Shown here one piece after another: positions 40,218 to 49,551 of a stretch of DNA of 64,000 nucleotides (its first letter is position 1; every line of letters begins with the position of its first letter). The translations under genes were made by a program, and so were the position numbers. The stretch is from contig NZ_PYJN01000019.1 in the NCBI RefSeq assembly GCF_003025035.1, positions 186,001-250,000 on the forward strand, written 5' to 3'. The notes under the pieces are model-generated. The model made no database searches. It had not been told where the DNA came from and saw nothing but the letters and a program-made list of their open reading frames with translations. This stretch comes from Rhizobium sp. SEMIA4064. GTDB taxonomy: Bacteria; Pseudomonadota; Alphaproteobacteria; Rhizobiales; Rhizobiaceae.

Positions 40218-41483
40218 ATGACCGTTTCCGATCCCCGCGCCTTCCTCACCTCCCTCTTCGATGCGGCCGTCCGCGCCGCCGATCCCATGACCGGCATCCG
40301 CGCCCATCTGCCGGCAAAGCCGAAAGGACGGACGGTCGTCATCGGCGCCGGCAAGGGATCGGCACAGATGGCGGCCGCCCTCGAGCAATGCTGGGACGGT
40401 CCACTGGAAGGGCTGGTGGTAACGCGCTACGGCTTCGCCGCCCCCTGCCAGTACATCGAAATCATTGAAGCCGCTCATCCCGTCCCGGATGAGGCAGGCC
40501 TCGTCGCCTCCGGGCGGCTATTGAAGCTGGTCGAAGGATTGACCGAGGATGACCTGGTGATCGCGCTGATCTCCGGCGGTGGATCGGCGCTGCTGCCCTC
40601 CCCCGCCGGTGCCCTCACCCTTGCCGACGAGATCGCCGTCAATAAGGCGCTGCTCGCCTCCGGCGCGCCGATTTCGGCGATGAACGTCATTCGCAAACAT
40701 CTGTCGACCATCAAGGGCGGTCGCCTCGCCGCAGCGGCCTATCCGGCAAAGGTCGTCTCGCTGGTCGTTTCCGACATTCCGGGCGACGATCCGGCTCTTG
40801 TCGCCTCTGGACCGACCGTGCCCGGCGCTGGCACCCGCGCCGAAGCGCTCGACCTCATCCGTCTCTACCGTATCGAGCTTCCCGCCGCCGTCCTCGCGCA
40901 TATCGAAAGGCCGGAAGCCGATGCGCCGCGGCCGGGGGATCCACGCCTTGCCGGCAATGAGGTGCATGTCATCGCGTCGGCCGGCGTTTCACTGGAGGCC
41001 GCGGCCGAAATGGCGCGCGAAGCCGGCATCGAGGCGGCGATCCTGTCCGATGCGATCGAAGGTGAAGCCCGCGAGGCAGCGCACATGCATGCCGCCCTCG
41101 CCCGCGAGATCCTCCATCGCAATCGGCCCTTCGCCAAGCCGATCGTGTTGCTGTCGGGTGGGGAGACGACGGTGACGCTGACGGGCAAGGGCAAGGGCGG
41201 CCGAAACTCCGAATTCCTGCTGTCGCTGGCGATCGATATCGACGGTCACGCCGGCATTCACGCCATGGCCGCCGACACCGACGGCATCGACGGCAGCGAA
41301 GACAATGCCGGTGCCTTTGCCGACGCAAGCACCGTGGCGCGGCTGCGCAAGGCCGGGCTTATGCCCGCTGAGATGCTGAGAAACAACGACGCCTGGTCGG
41401 CATTCAACGCAATCGGCGACCTCTTCGTCCCCGGCCCGACTGGCACCAATGTCAATGATTTCAGGGCGATCCTGATCGTTTGA
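40218..41483 (+). CDS. glycerate 2-kinase, GckA/TtuD (MOFRL) family
   Basis: The 421-residue protein has the N-terminal GckA domain (VVIGAGKGSAQMAAALEQCW, LISGGGSALLPSPAGALTLA, NVIRKHLSTIKGGRLA) and the C-terminal MOFRL domain (SGGETTVTLTGKGKGGRNSE and ADTDGIDGSEDNAG). It should phosphorylate D-glycerate to 2-phosphoglycerate with ATP; older annotation calls relatives hydroxypyruvate reductase (TtuD). The two names cannot be told apart by sequence alone, though the kinase is better supported. The start at 40218 has no strong ribosome site. It stands alone. Confidence 0.87.
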   Translation: MTVSDPRAFLTSLFDAAVRAADPMTGIRAHLPAKPKGRTVVIGAGKGSAQMAAALEQCWDGPLEGLVVTRYGFAAPCQYIEIIEAAHPVPDEAGLVASGRLLKLVEGLTEDDLVIALISGGGSALLPSPAGALTLADEIAVNKALLASGAPISAMNVIRKHLSTIKGGRLAAAAYPAKVVSLVVSDIPGDDPALVASGPTVPGAGTRAEALDLIRLYRIELPAAVLAHIERPEADAPRPGDPRLAGNEVHVIASAGVSLEAAAEMAREAGIEAAILSDAIEGEAREAAHMHAALAREILHRNRPFAKPIVLLSGGETTVTLTGKGKGGRNSEFLLSLAIDIDGHAGIHAMAADTDGIDGSEDNAGAFADASTVARLRKAGLMPAEMLRNNDAWSAFNAIGDLFVPGPTGTNVNDFRAILIV

Positions 41484-41502
41484 TCGTCAGGACCGGAACG
41501 CC

Positions 41503-41697
41503 TCACTGATTGACGGAACAATCCTCGCAGCGCCAATAGGCCGGCGCTGTCGACGACCACCGAAAGAAGTGGTGATGGCAATGCATGCACTCGATTTCGA
41601 CGACATGCGTCTTTTGAGCAATGACGAACGCCTTGGGTTTGCTGTTGCGCTCGTTCTTCCACTGCTCAAGCTTCGTGACGGCCATCAATACCCCCAT
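41503..41697 (-). CDS. small conserved-looking zinc-ribbon protein
   Basis: The 64-residue protein has ECMHCHHHFFRW and, 15 residues on, WRCEDCSVNQ at the end. The two CxxC pairs form a plausible zinc ribbon. GGGAG lies 6 bases before ATG 41697; the frame is open to 41724. Many rhizobial genomes have such short zinc-ribbon proteins of unknown role. No operon partner is apparent. Confidence 0.6.
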   Translation of the reverse strand: MGVLMAVTKLEQWKNERNSKPKAFVIAQKTHVVEIECMHCHHHFFRWSSTAPAYWRCEDCSVNQ

Positions 41698-42034
41698 GCG
41701 ATACTCCCGCCTCAACAAGTCCATTACCTAAAGTAGACTGCTCTGATGAAAGAAATATTGCGAGTGCGGGCAGGCATTTATCCCCGACATTTTAACGGAT
41801 GCTAATACGAAAGATCGATTGCGCGATTTCCGCTAATACCCTGGAATTAATCCCCAATCGACGGGATGAGTATCTCGTCAATCTTGGAGAGGCCGGGTCG
41901 TCTTCTATCCGATCCAGATTCCGGGCATATGGCTGGCGCGGTCGCCGACGAAATTTGGCCGCAGAAATTATTCTTCAGCCCTAGACACAACGCTGGGCTG
42001 CCTTACCTGAAACTTGACTTAGGGAGGGACCATC
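41698..42034. other. intergenic region before the gamma-glutamyltransferase gene
   Basis: No gene or clear repeat is seen. It is the divergent promoter area between the zinc-ribbon gene and ggt, moderately AT-rich near 41740-41870. I saw no recognisable operator. Confidence 0.4.
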
Positions 42035-43780
42035 ATGCGCGAATTCCGCCAGCGGGCGATATCGTTAGCGACTATCTTTGCCTTCGGGCTCTTTTCCATC
42101 ACCATCGTTCAAGCCGCAGCGCCGCAGCCGGTTGAAGCCGAGCATGGAATGGTGGTGACTGCCCAGCATCTGGCGACGGATGTCGGCGTCGACGTGCTAA
42201 AGAGCGGCGGCAATGCCGTGGATGCCGCGGTTGCGGTCGGTTACGCCCTGGCTGTGGTCTATCCGACCGCCGGCAATATCGGCGGCGGCGGCTTCATGAC
42301 CATCCGAACGAAGGACGGCAAGACCGCCTTCCTCGATTTTCGCGAGCGCGCACCGCTTGCCTCGACCAAGACCATGTATCTCGACGACAAAGGCAATGTC
42401 GTCAAAGGCGCAAGCACGGATGGCTATCTCGCCGTCGGTGTGCCGGGCTCCGTCATGGGCTTCGAGACTGCCCGCGAGAAATACGGCACCAAAACCCGCC
42501 AGGAACTGATGGCGCCGGCGATCCGCTACGCCAAGGAAGGCTTCACGCTGAACCAGGCGGACGCCGCCGAGCTGAACGAAGGCAAGAAATGGCTGTCACG
42601 CGATCCGGCGACAGCGGCGATCTTCACGAAGCCGAACGGCGCCCCCTTCTCCAGCGGCGATCGGCTGATCCAGCCCGACCTTGCCGCGGCCCTCGCCAGC
42701 ATTTCGGAACAAGGCCCGGACGGCTTCTACAAGGGGCCGACCGCCGACGCGATCGTCAAGGCCAGCCACGACAAGGGCGGCATTCTGGCGAAGGAGGATT
42801 TCGAGCAATATAAGGTCCGCGAACTCGACCCGGTGAAATGCAATTACCGCGGCTATGAGATCATCTCCTCGCCGCCACCCTCTTCCGGCGGCGTGATCAT
42901 CTGCGAGATTCTCAATGTGCTGGAAGGCTACCCGCTTTCCTATACCGGTTACGGCTCGGCCGACACCGTGCATCTCATGGTCGAGGCCATGCGCCACGCC
43001 TATGTCGACCGCAATTCCGCGCTCGGCGATCCCGATTTCGTCGACAATCCCGTCAGCAAACTGCTGGACAAGAACTACGCGAAGAAGATCCGCGACAGCA
43101 TCGATCCCTATCGCGCCGGCGTCTCCAAGGATCTGATGCCGAAGGGCCTCGGCGAGAGCACGGAGACCACGCATTACTCGATCATCGACAATGACGGCAA
43201 TGCGGTTGCCGTTACCTACACGCTGAATGGCTCCTTCGGCGCCGGCGTGGTCGCGCCCGGCACCGGCATCCTGCTCAACAACGAGATGGACGACTTCACC
43301 TCCAAGCCGGGGGTACCCAATCTCTACGGTCTGGTGCAGGGCGAGGCCAACGCCATCCAGCCGAAGAAGACGCCGCTTTCCTCGATGAGCCCGACGATCG
43401 TCGCCAAGGACGGCAAACCCTTCATGGTGATCGGCAGCCCCGGCGGCGCGCGCATCATCACCATCACGCTCGAAGCGATCGTGAACGTCATCGATTTCGG
43501 CATGGATATTCAGCAGGCGATCGATGCGCCGCGTGTCCATCATCAATGGCTGCCGGATAAGATCTACACCGAGCCCTACACGCTGTCTCCCGATACGATC
43601 AAACTGCTGACTGGCATGGGCTACAATGTCCAAATCGGCGGCAGTTGGCCGGTCTGGGGTCAGGCCGCCGGCATTCTCGTCGGCGGCAAGAGCCTCGGCC
43701 AAATCGCCGAGGGAGGCGGTGCCCGCTACAACGGCGCGATGGACAGCCGCGCCGGCTCCGGTCTTGCCGAAGGCTATTGA
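42035..43780 (+). CDS. ggt: periplasmic gamma-glutamyltransferase
   Basis: A signal peptide of about 27 residues (cleaved after VQA) is followed by the large-subunit part (MVVTAQHLATDVGVDVLKSG, FLDFRERAPL). The autoprocessing site is ESTETTHYSIIDND, with nucleophile Thr at about 379. The small subunit has NNEMDDF and SSMSPTIV with the Gly-Gly loop in SPGGARIITI. Full length is 581 residues. It splits and transfers gamma-glutamyl groups from glutathione and gamma-glutamyl compounds in the periplasm, recycling cysteine/glutamate. GGAGGG lies before ATG 42035. The gene converges on the next one with only 3 bases between stops. Confidence 0.92.
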   Translation: MREFRQRAISLATIFAFGLFSITIVQAAAPQPVEAEHGMVVTAQHLATDVGVDVLKSGGNAVDAAVAVGYALAVVYPTAGNIGGGGFMTIRTKDGKTAFLDFRERAPLASTKTMYLDDKGNVVKGASTDGYLAVGVPGSVMGFETAREKYGTKTRQELMAPAIRYAKEGFTLNQADAAELNEGKKWLSRDPATAAIFTKPNGAPFSSGDRLIQPDLAAALASISEQGPDGFYKGPTADAIVKASHDKGGILAKEDFEQYKVRELDPVKCNYRGYEIISSPPPSSGGVIICEILNVLEGYPLSYTGYGSADTVHLMVEAMRHAYVDRNSALGDPDFVDNPVSKLLDKNYAKKIRDSIDPYRAGVSKDLMPKGLGESTETTHYSIIDNDGNAVAVTYTLNGSFGAGVVAPGTGILLNNEMDDFTSKPGVPNLYGLVQGEANAIQPKKTPLSSMSPTIVAKDGKPFMVIGSPGGARIITITLEAIVNVIDFGMDIQQAIDAPRVHHQWLPDKIYTEPYTLSPDTIKLLTGMGYNVQIGGSWPVWGQAAGILVGGKSLGQIAEGGGARYNGAMDSRAGSGLAEGY

Positions 43781-43783
43781 GCG

Positions 43784-44653
43784 TCAACCGATCTTGGCAA
43801 GTTCGGCCAGCACAGTCTCATAAGGCGTGGCGGCAATGACGTGTTCATTGACGCCAGCCGGTTCGAAGTCGATCCAGCCGGAGTTGAAGCTTTCGATCAT
43901 CTCGATGCGCGGCTCCGGCCAGGCAGCCCCCTGAGCCTTGAAACGCTCCTCCCATTCAGTGCGTGGGATAGGCTTGGCGATGACTGGACGACCGATTGCC
44001 TGGCCGATCAGCGTCGCGATTTCGATCTGGGTATAGCGTTTCGGCCCTTCGATCTCGATCACCCGGCGGCCGGTCCAGCGCTCGGCCATCGTCCGGGCCG
44101 CAATGGCGCCGATATCGGAGGTGGCGATCATCGCATAGGGCTTGTCGAGCGGCGCCAGATAGCTCGGCATGTCGCCGGTCTCGCGCGCCGGTGCCATATC
44201 CCACGACGAATTCTCCATGAACCACGCCGGCCGCAGCATGGCGACCGACATGGCCAACGGCGCCAGCGCCTCTTCCAGCATGTGCACCTGGGTGATGAGC
44301 CCGAGGCCGGAGGTACGCTGGCCGCCGATCGACGACAGCATCACCACCTTACCCGGCTGCGCGCGCTTTATGGCGGCCGCCTGCGCTGCGGCATCCCTGC
44401 GGGCGCTCGGAAAACCCGGATCGGGTGCGAAATTCGGCGAGGCCATGACGAAGACGCCTTCGGTGCCGTCAAAAGCCCGCGCGAGCGCATCGGCATCATC
44501 GAACGTGGCGAGGGCAACTTGCGCGCCGAGCCTTTCCCATTCCGCACCTTTCGCCCGGTCGCGAACGACGGCCCGGACCTTATGCCCGGCGTTCATGAGC
44601 GCGCGTGCGGTCGTGCCACCGACCTTGCCGGTGACGGCAGTGATTGCAAACAT
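43784..44653 (-). CDS. NmrA-like NAD(P)-binding atypical SDR
   Basis: The 289-residue protein starts FAITAVTGKVGGTTARALMN, the GxxGxxG-type opening of the NmrA/HSCARG group. It continues with VVRDRAKGAEWERLGAQVA and VMLSSIGGQRTSG, lacking the classical YxxxK pair in order. Relatives act as NADP sensors, quinone reductases (QorB-like) or epimerase-like enzymes. GGAG lies 6 bases before ATG 44653; the open frame continues to 44809 without a good start. The function is open. Confidence 0.82.
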   Translation of the reverse strand: MFAITAVTGKVGGTTARALMNAGHKVRAVVRDRAKGAEWERLGAQVALATFDDADALARAFDGTEGVFVMASPNFAPDPGFPSARRDAAAQAAAIKRAQPGKVVMLSSIGGQRTSGLGLITQVHMLEEALAPLAMSVAMLRPAWFMENSSWDMAPARETGDMPSYLAPLDKPYAMIATSDIGAIAARTMAERWTGRRVIEIEGPKRYTQIEIATLIGQAIGRPVIAKPIPRTEWEERFKAQGAAWPEPRIEMIESFNSGWIDFEPAGVNEHVIAATPYETVLAELAKIG

Positions 44654-45136
44654 GATCTTCTCCATGAGGATTTGGTTAGGTGTCGGAAGCCAGACAGTCC
44701 GGAGTGGCCGGCGTCGAAAATCGCTGGCGTTCGCGCGGCGAGTGCCATGGAATCGCCAGACGCTATGGCGGTCTCCGGTTTGGCTTCGGAAACCTTTATG
44801 CAACAGCATGCGGCGTGACTTAAGTGCCGTTATGTCAGCTTATTCATGACGTGAAATCAACAATTGAAACACAGCATCTTACGCGGGAAAATCGACCGTG
44901 ATCGACGCTACCACCGCTGCACTTGGCGTACGTTCATCTGGCATTCATCGGCTGTGACATTCCTGCCCGCCTGCGTCGTTTTTTCCATTTCGATCAATAA
45001 GATTTGCAAATTCGGATATAGTCATCCCGCCTGAGCGGGCGTATACCAGCCCTCGTTCCAATCGGCCTTTGCGCCGTCACCAGACTTGCGGTTCTGTCTT
45101 TGGACCCCACCGCACCATCGAGAGCGATCCCCGACA
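44654..45136. other. divergent intergenic region before the MFS transporter
   Basis: No gene is convincing on either strand. A small CCCGC-CTGA-GCGGG hairpin lies at 45026-45039. The region around 44830-45010 is AT-richer and probably holds promoters for the NmrA-like gene and the transporter. No operator was recognised. Confidence 0.4.
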
Positions 45137-46591
45137 ATGTCGGACCAGATTTTCCAGGCCGCCCCAACCCGGCGGGCCGCACCTAATTTTCGTGTAATCG
45201 CGCTTATCGTAGCAAGCGCCATGTTCATGGAGCAGCTAGACGCGACCGTGCTCGCCACCGCGCTACCGACCATGGCGAGAGATTTCGGCGTCAGCGCGCC
45301 GGCGATGAGTATCTCGCTGACATCCTATCTGCTCAGCCTCGCGATCTTCATTCCCGCCAGCGGCGCCATCGCAGACCGCTTCGGATCGCGCACCGTCTTC
45401 CGATACGCCATCGCGGTTTTCGTCGTCGGCTCGCTTCTGTGCGCGCAGTCGCCGAACCTGTTCTTCCTCGTGATCGCGCGGCTGCTGCAGGGTCTCGGCG
45501 GCGCGATGATGCTGCCGGTTGGCCGCTTGGTGCTGATGCGCAGCGTCGCCCGCAAAGACATGGTCAACGCCATGTCCTGGCTGCTGATCCCGGCGCTTGT
45601 CGGCCCCATTCTCGGCCCGCCGGTCGGCGGCATGTTCGTGACCTATCTCGACTGGCGCTGGATCTTCTACATCAACGTGCCGATCGGCATTATCGGCTTT
45701 ATCCTGGTGTCGATGTTCATCGAAGAGGTGAAAGGGCCGCGCAATGGCCGCTTCGACCTTTCGGGCTTCATCCTGTCAGGCATCTCGCTCGGCTCGCTGC
45801 TCTTCGGTTTCGAAATGTCGAGCCGCGAGGGTGAAGGCTATCTGGCCGTCTTCCTGATTTCCACCGGCCTGCTGTTCGGCATCGCCTATCTGCGCCATGC
45901 CCGCAAGCATCCCTCGCCGATCATGGATTTCTCGCTGATGAAGGTGCCGACTTTCCGCACCTCGGTCATCGCCGGCTCGCTGACACGCATCAGCCAGGGC
46001 GCCCATCCCTTCCTCATCCCGCTGATGCTGCAGCTCGGCTTCGGCCTGTCGGCCGCTACGGCCGGCCAGATCGCCATTGCGACCGCGCTCGGCTCCATGG
46101 CCATGAAGCCCCTGCAGGTGCGCATCCTTCGGACGCTCGGCTTCCGCACAGCCCTCATCGTCTTCGGTCTGATCGGCACGCTCGGCTACGGAATGTGCGC
46201 CATCTTCCAGCCGAATTGGCCGTTGCCGGTCATCTTCGTGATCCTGTTCTTCTGCGGCTTCTTCATGTCGTTCCAGTTCACGGCCTACAACACGATCGCT
46301 TATGACGAGATCGAACGTGACCGGATGAGCATCGCGACCAGCTTTTATTCGACCTTCCAGCAGTTGATGCTCTCGCTCGGCATCTGCGTCGCCGCTCTTG
46401 CCCTGCACGGCTCGATGCAGTTCCGCGACCATGCGAAGGCCGAGATGATCGACTTCTCCGTCGCCTTCATCGTCGTCACGGCCATTGCGCTGCTCGCGGT
46501 GATCTGGAACGCCAGCTTTTCGCGTACCGCCGGCACGGAGATCAGCGGCCACCGCAAGAAGTCGGCAGAGGATGCACTCGGGGAGCACTGA
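45137..46591 (+). CDS. MFS transporter, DHA2 (14-helix) drug efflux type
   Basis: The 484-residue protein has 14 likely helices. Motif D1-like MEQLDATVLATALPTMARDF is in helix 1, motif A is IADRFGSRTVF after helix 2, motif B is RLLQGLGGAMMLPVGRLVLM in helix 4, and motif C-like LIPALVGPILGPPVGG is in helix 5, which marks drug/H+ antiporters. DHA2 members export hydrophobic compounds using the proton gradient. The start at 45137 is the Met just before DQIFQAAPT; its ribosome site is poor. No regulator gene is adjacent. Confidence 0.88.
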   Translation: MSDQIFQAAPTRRAAPNFRVIALIVASAMFMEQLDATVLATALPTMARDFGVSAPAMSISLTSYLLSLAIFIPASGAIADRFGSRTVFRYAIAVFVVGSLLCAQSPNLFFLVIARLLQGLGGAMMLPVGRLVLMRSVARKDMVNAMSWLLIPALVGPILGPPVGGMFVTYLDWRWIFYINVPIGIIGFILVSMFIEEVKGPRNGRFDLSGFILSGISLGSLLFGFEMSSREGEGYLAVFLISTGLLFGIAYLRHARKHPSPIMDFSLMKVPTFRTSVIAGSLTRISQGAHPFLIPLMLQLGFGLSAATAGQIAIATALGSMAMKPLQVRILRTLGFRTALIVFGLIGTLGYGMCAIFQPNWPLPVIFVILFFCGFFMSFQFTAYNTIAYDEIERDRMSIATSFYSTFQQLMLSLGICVAALALHGSMQFRDHAKAEMIDFSVAFIVVTAIALLAVIWNASFSRTAGTEISGHRKKSAEDALGEH

Positions 46592-46608
46592 GCTCCTCGA
46601 GCAAGATG

Positions 46609-46633
46609 CAAAAAAGGCCGGGCTAACCCGACC
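46609..46633 (-). terminator. rho-independent terminator for the cold-shock gene
   Basis: Read on the minus strand, GGTCGGG-TTAG-CCCGGCC (46616-46633) is followed by six T residues (46610-46615). It lies about 65 bases after the cold-shock stop. Confidence 0.8.
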
Positions 46634-46697
46634 TCTTCCTCCATCGCCTCAACGATCGATGCCAGTACATCCGTGGTCAAAGACCGGAAGCAAATCC

Positions 46698-46907
46698 TTA
46701 CAGGGATTCAAGCTGGTCAGCCGACATCTTGCCCGAACGCTTGTCCTTGACGAGCTCGTAGGAGATCTTCTGGCCGTCACGCAGCGTGCTCATTCCAGCG
46801 CGTTCAACCGCGGAAATATGCACGAAGACATCCGTTGCGCCATCATCAGGCTGAATGAAACCAAAACCCTTGGTAGCATTGAACCACTTTACAGTACCTG
46901 TGCTCAT
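46698..46907 (-). CDS. cold-shock protein, CspA family
   Basis: The 69-residue protein has the full cold-shock domain: [15 protein letters not shown] (RNP1 with KGFGFI) and DVFVHISAV (RNP2), plus the [17 protein letters not shown] end. It binds single-stranded RNA or DNA and melts RNA structure. AAAGGT precedes ATG 46907 by about 7 bases. The region upstream on the minus strand is long and gene-free, as expected for a structured cold-shock leader. A clear terminator follows. Confidence 0.93.
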   Translation of the reverse strand: MSTGTVKWFNATKGFGFIQPDDGATDVFVHISAVERAGMSTLRDGQKISYELVKDKRSGKMSADQLESL

Positions 46908-47412
46908 AACAATGACCTTTCAATCACTCATATAGAGATCGCATCCAGACAACCGCCCGGTGCAGTAGACCGATTTTGAGGAGGGAAGTTCGTCAATGTC
47001 GCGCAGAGTGCGGCGATGCAAAGTTCATTCACCAATATCGATGCACAGCTTATAGTGGATGGCTAGATGTGCCACAAGGAGAAACATGAGAAATATCGAA
47101 AATGGCTAGATATTTCGCATAAATCGGCTCGTGTGACATAAAATTATCGTTCGGTGAGGATCGAATTCGGATAGCCCTTTTGGAGCTGTTTCCGAGTTTT
47201 TTGCGCCATCCCATATAGAAATAACCGGCGCTTCTCTTTTTATCCCGGTTCCGGTGATGCAGTTCCGCCGTATTTCCTGTGAGCGCCAGAATTAACGCTA
47301 GCAATATGGATACCACCCGATGCAGGATGGTACTTCCCTCCAGTGGAAGCGGATGACTACCCGCTCAAATCCATAGGAAACGCCAACGCCGACACAAACC
47401 ATGGAGGCCAAG
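46908..47412. other. intergenic region upstream of the cold-shock gene
   Basis: No supported gene is seen. About 150 bases upstream of the cold-shock gene probably form its 5' leader. A GTG-started 88-codon frame at 47050-47316 (minus) lacks a ribosome site and family features and is not called. The rest has no clear repeat. Confidence 0.4.
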
Positions 47413-47637
47413 ATGGCGCCCAACAAAGACAATCTGTTCGGATCCAAGAAAGAGGCATCGCTAGTCAAGTCCAACCAGCTCGACTCTACCGTCAAGGAAA
47501 TTCTCGCCAGCGAACAGATGAACCGCGAACGCAAAACGGCACGCCTGCGCGAACTGCGTCTCGAGAAGGAGGCGCTGCAGCCGCCACCGGAACCGAAGGC
47601 AAAGGCCAAACGAAAGACGACGAAGGCACAAGAATAG
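47413..47637 (+). CDS. small basic hypothetical protein
   Basis: The 74-residue protein is highly charged. It begins MAPNKDNLFGSKKEASLVKS, has a helical middle (KEILASEQMNRERKTARLRE) and a Pro/Lys-rich tail (PPPEPKAKAKRKTTK). GGAGG lies 5 bases before ATG 47413. It looks like a short nucleoid- or RNA-associated-type basic protein, but no family was recognised. It stands between the cold-shock gene and the glyoxalase-hydrolase gene. Confidence 0.6.
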   Translation: MAPNKDNLFGSKKEASLVKSNQLDSTVKEILASEQMNRERKTARLRELRLEKEALQPPPEPKAKAKRKTTKAQE

Positions 47638-47781
47638 GCAAAGTTTGTTCCATCGATGGCTTGTTTCAGCGGCTGACGTTGCGCTTTCTGTGAACACTGC
47701 CTCCACGGGCAGCGCATTGAACTAGCGGAGGCTTCCGCCCTACATAGCGACCAAGTGCGCAACCCATCCTGGAGCATCAAC

Positions 47782-49326
47782 ATGGTCGCCGGCATTCACC
47801 ACATCACGCTCATCACTCGCAAGGTGCAGGCGAATGTCGATTTCTACGCCGGTTTTCTCGGCCTGCGGCTGGTCAAACGCACCGGCGGCTTCGAAGACGC
47901 AACGCAGTTGCACCTCCTCTATGGCGACGCCAAGGGCACGCCCGGTTCGCTCGTAACCTTTCTTGTTTGGGAAGACGGCTCTCCCGGTCGTGCGGGCGTC
48001 GGTCAAGTCGGCGAAATCTCGCTCGCGATCGATCCCACAAGCATCGGCTTCTGGCTGACACGCGCCCTGAGCGCAGGGTTGAAACCGGAAGGCCCTTCCG
48101 AGGAATTCGGCGAACCGGTTCTGCGGTTGAAGGATCCGGATGGCGTCATCGTCAAATTGGTCGGAACCACTGCCCTGCAGGCGACGGCTCCCTGGACGAG
48201 CGATTCCATCCCGCAGGAGCACGCCATCCGCCGCATTCGGGGCGCTACGCTTTTCAGCGAGACGCCGGAGGAGACGCAAGCAATCCTGGTCGATCACTTC
48301 GACTACCGGCCGTTGGCAATCAGCGGAGCGATCAGCCGGCTCGTCTCGGAGCCTGGCGATATCCTCGACATCCGCGATGCACGCGGCTTCTGGGCCAGCG
48401 CCCCGGGCACGGGCACGGTCGATCACGTCGCCTTTCGCGCCACTGATGATGCCGAATTGCAGTCTGTTCGCACCGCGCTACAGGCTATCAACTCCTTGCC
48501 GACGGCGATGCATGATCGCAAATATTTCCGCTCGCTCTACGTCCGCGAGCCCGGCCGCATCCTGTTCGAACTCGCAACGGATGCGCCTGGCATGTTGATC
48601 GACGAGGACGAGGCAACGCTCGGCACGCGCCTCTTCGCCCCTGGTGACAGTCCGGCGCTTTTGGCCGAGCTGAACGTCGTGCTGCCGCAATTCTCCATGC
48701 CCGGCGACCCCCGCGTCATCTATCGCGATCTGCCCTTCATCCATCGCTTCTTCACGCCCGAGCAGCCGAATGGCAATATTTTCATTTTGCTGCACGGCTC
48801 CGGCGCCAACGAAACGACGATGCTGCCGATCGCCCACAAGATCGATGCAGATGCCACATTACTGACGGTGCGCGGCCGTGCGCTCGAGGAAGGTGCGCCG
48901 CGCTGGTTTCGCCGCAATGGCCCCATGATCTTCGATCAGGCCGATATCGCAAGCGAAGCCGAAGCCTTCGCCGCCTTTATTGACGGCGCGATTCATGCCT
49001 ACGGGCTCGATCCGAACCGCATCGTCTATATCGGCTATTCGAACGGCGCCAATCTGCTGAACGCCATGCTGTCGCTCCACCCACATCTCATTCGCCGCGC
49101 CGTGCTTCTGCGCTCCATGGCCGCGCTCACCGATCCGCCGCCGGCGGACATGTCGGACGCCGATGTGCTTGTTATCGCAGGTGAGAAAGACATGTACGGC
49201 CCATACGCCCAGCCCCTTGCTGCGCGCCTGCGGAACGACGGCGCAAAGGTCGAGCTTGAGACTGTTCCCGCTGGTCACGAGCTTGACGATGCCGACGTGC
49301 CAGTCATTCAGGCGTGGTTGAGATAA
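47782..49326 (+). CDS. fusion of MhqO-type ring-cleaving dioxygenase/glyoxalase with MhqD-type carboxylesterase
   Basis: The 514-residue protein has two tandem VOC domains. The first begins GIHHITLITRKVQANVDFY and the second has GTVDHVAFRATDDAELQSVR, with metal-type His and Glu in HHITL, LHLL, DHVAF and RILFEL. From about residue 320 an alpha/beta hydrolase follows: NIFILLHGSGANETTM (oxyanion), YIGYSNGANLL (nucleophile Ser), an Asp in GEKDMYGP and the His in PAGHELDD. In Bacillus, MhqO and MhqD are separate proteins that detoxify quinones; here they are one chain. GGAG lies 7 bases before ATG 47782 (GTG 47755 is an alternative). Confidence 0.85.
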   Translation: MVAGIHHITLITRKVQANVDFYAGFLGLRLVKRTGGFEDATQLHLLYGDAKGTPGSLVTFLVWEDGSPGRAGVGQVGEISLAIDPTSIGFWLTRALSAGLKPEGPSEEFGEPVLRLKDPDGVIVKLVGTTALQATAPWTSDSIPQEHAIRRIRGATLFSETPEETQAILVDHFDYRPLAISGAISRLVSEPGDILDIRDARGFWASAPGTGTVDHVAFRATDDAELQSVRTALQAINSLPTAMHDRKYFRSLYVREPGRILFELATDAPGMLIDEDEATLGTRLFAPGDSPALLAELNVVLPQFSMPGDPRVIYRDLPFIHRFFTPEQPNGNIFILLHGSGANETTMLPIAHKIDADATLLTVRGRALEEGAPRWFRRNGPMIFDQADIASEAEAFAAFIDGAIHAYGLDPNRIVYIGYSNGANLLNAMLSLHPHLIRRAVLLRSMAALTDPPPADMSDADVLVIAGEKDMYGPYAQPLAARLRNDGAKVELETVPAGHELDDADVPVIQAWLR

Positions 49327-49483
49327 AACACCTTCTCCCCAGCGGGGACCGTTGCAAAATTCTTCAGTTCGCAAATGTTCCTGGAACGTCTCCGATTCTT
49401 TTGCAGAACAATATGGAATCGAAGTGCGAACCATTCGTCCAAGCGTCGAATTATGCAACGGTCCCCAGCGGGGAGAAGGTGTT
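49327..49483. repeat. 157-base element with 30-base terminal inverted repeats
   Basis: The ends AACACCTTCTCCCC...CGTTGCA (49327-49356) and TGCAACG...GGGGAGAAGGTGTT (49454-49483) are inverted copies with 27 of 30 positions matching. Inside, TTCGCA/TGCGAA and other short inverted pairs suggest the whole element folds into one long hairpin. It starts right after the stop of the fusion gene and lies between converging genes. It looks like a RIME-type repeat or a small non-autonomous mobile element. Confidence 0.75.
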
Positions 49484-49551
49484 GTTACAACAGGCCTTTC
49501 GCGATCATCATACGCGCGGACCTTTGTATCTCCTTCTTAAGAGACGAAGGA

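Noticed and set aside
42596..43702. Minus-strand frame of 368 codons opposite ggt
   Set aside because: The plus strand encodes a complete gamma-glutamyltransferase; the antisense frame shows no family features.
47050..47316. 88-codon minus-strand frame upstream of the cold-shock gene
   Set aside because: GTG start without a ribosome site, no recognised family and odd composition.
49327..49483. Insertion sequence with its own transposase
   Set aside because: The element is only 157 bases and has no coding frame; at most it is a non-autonomous unit.
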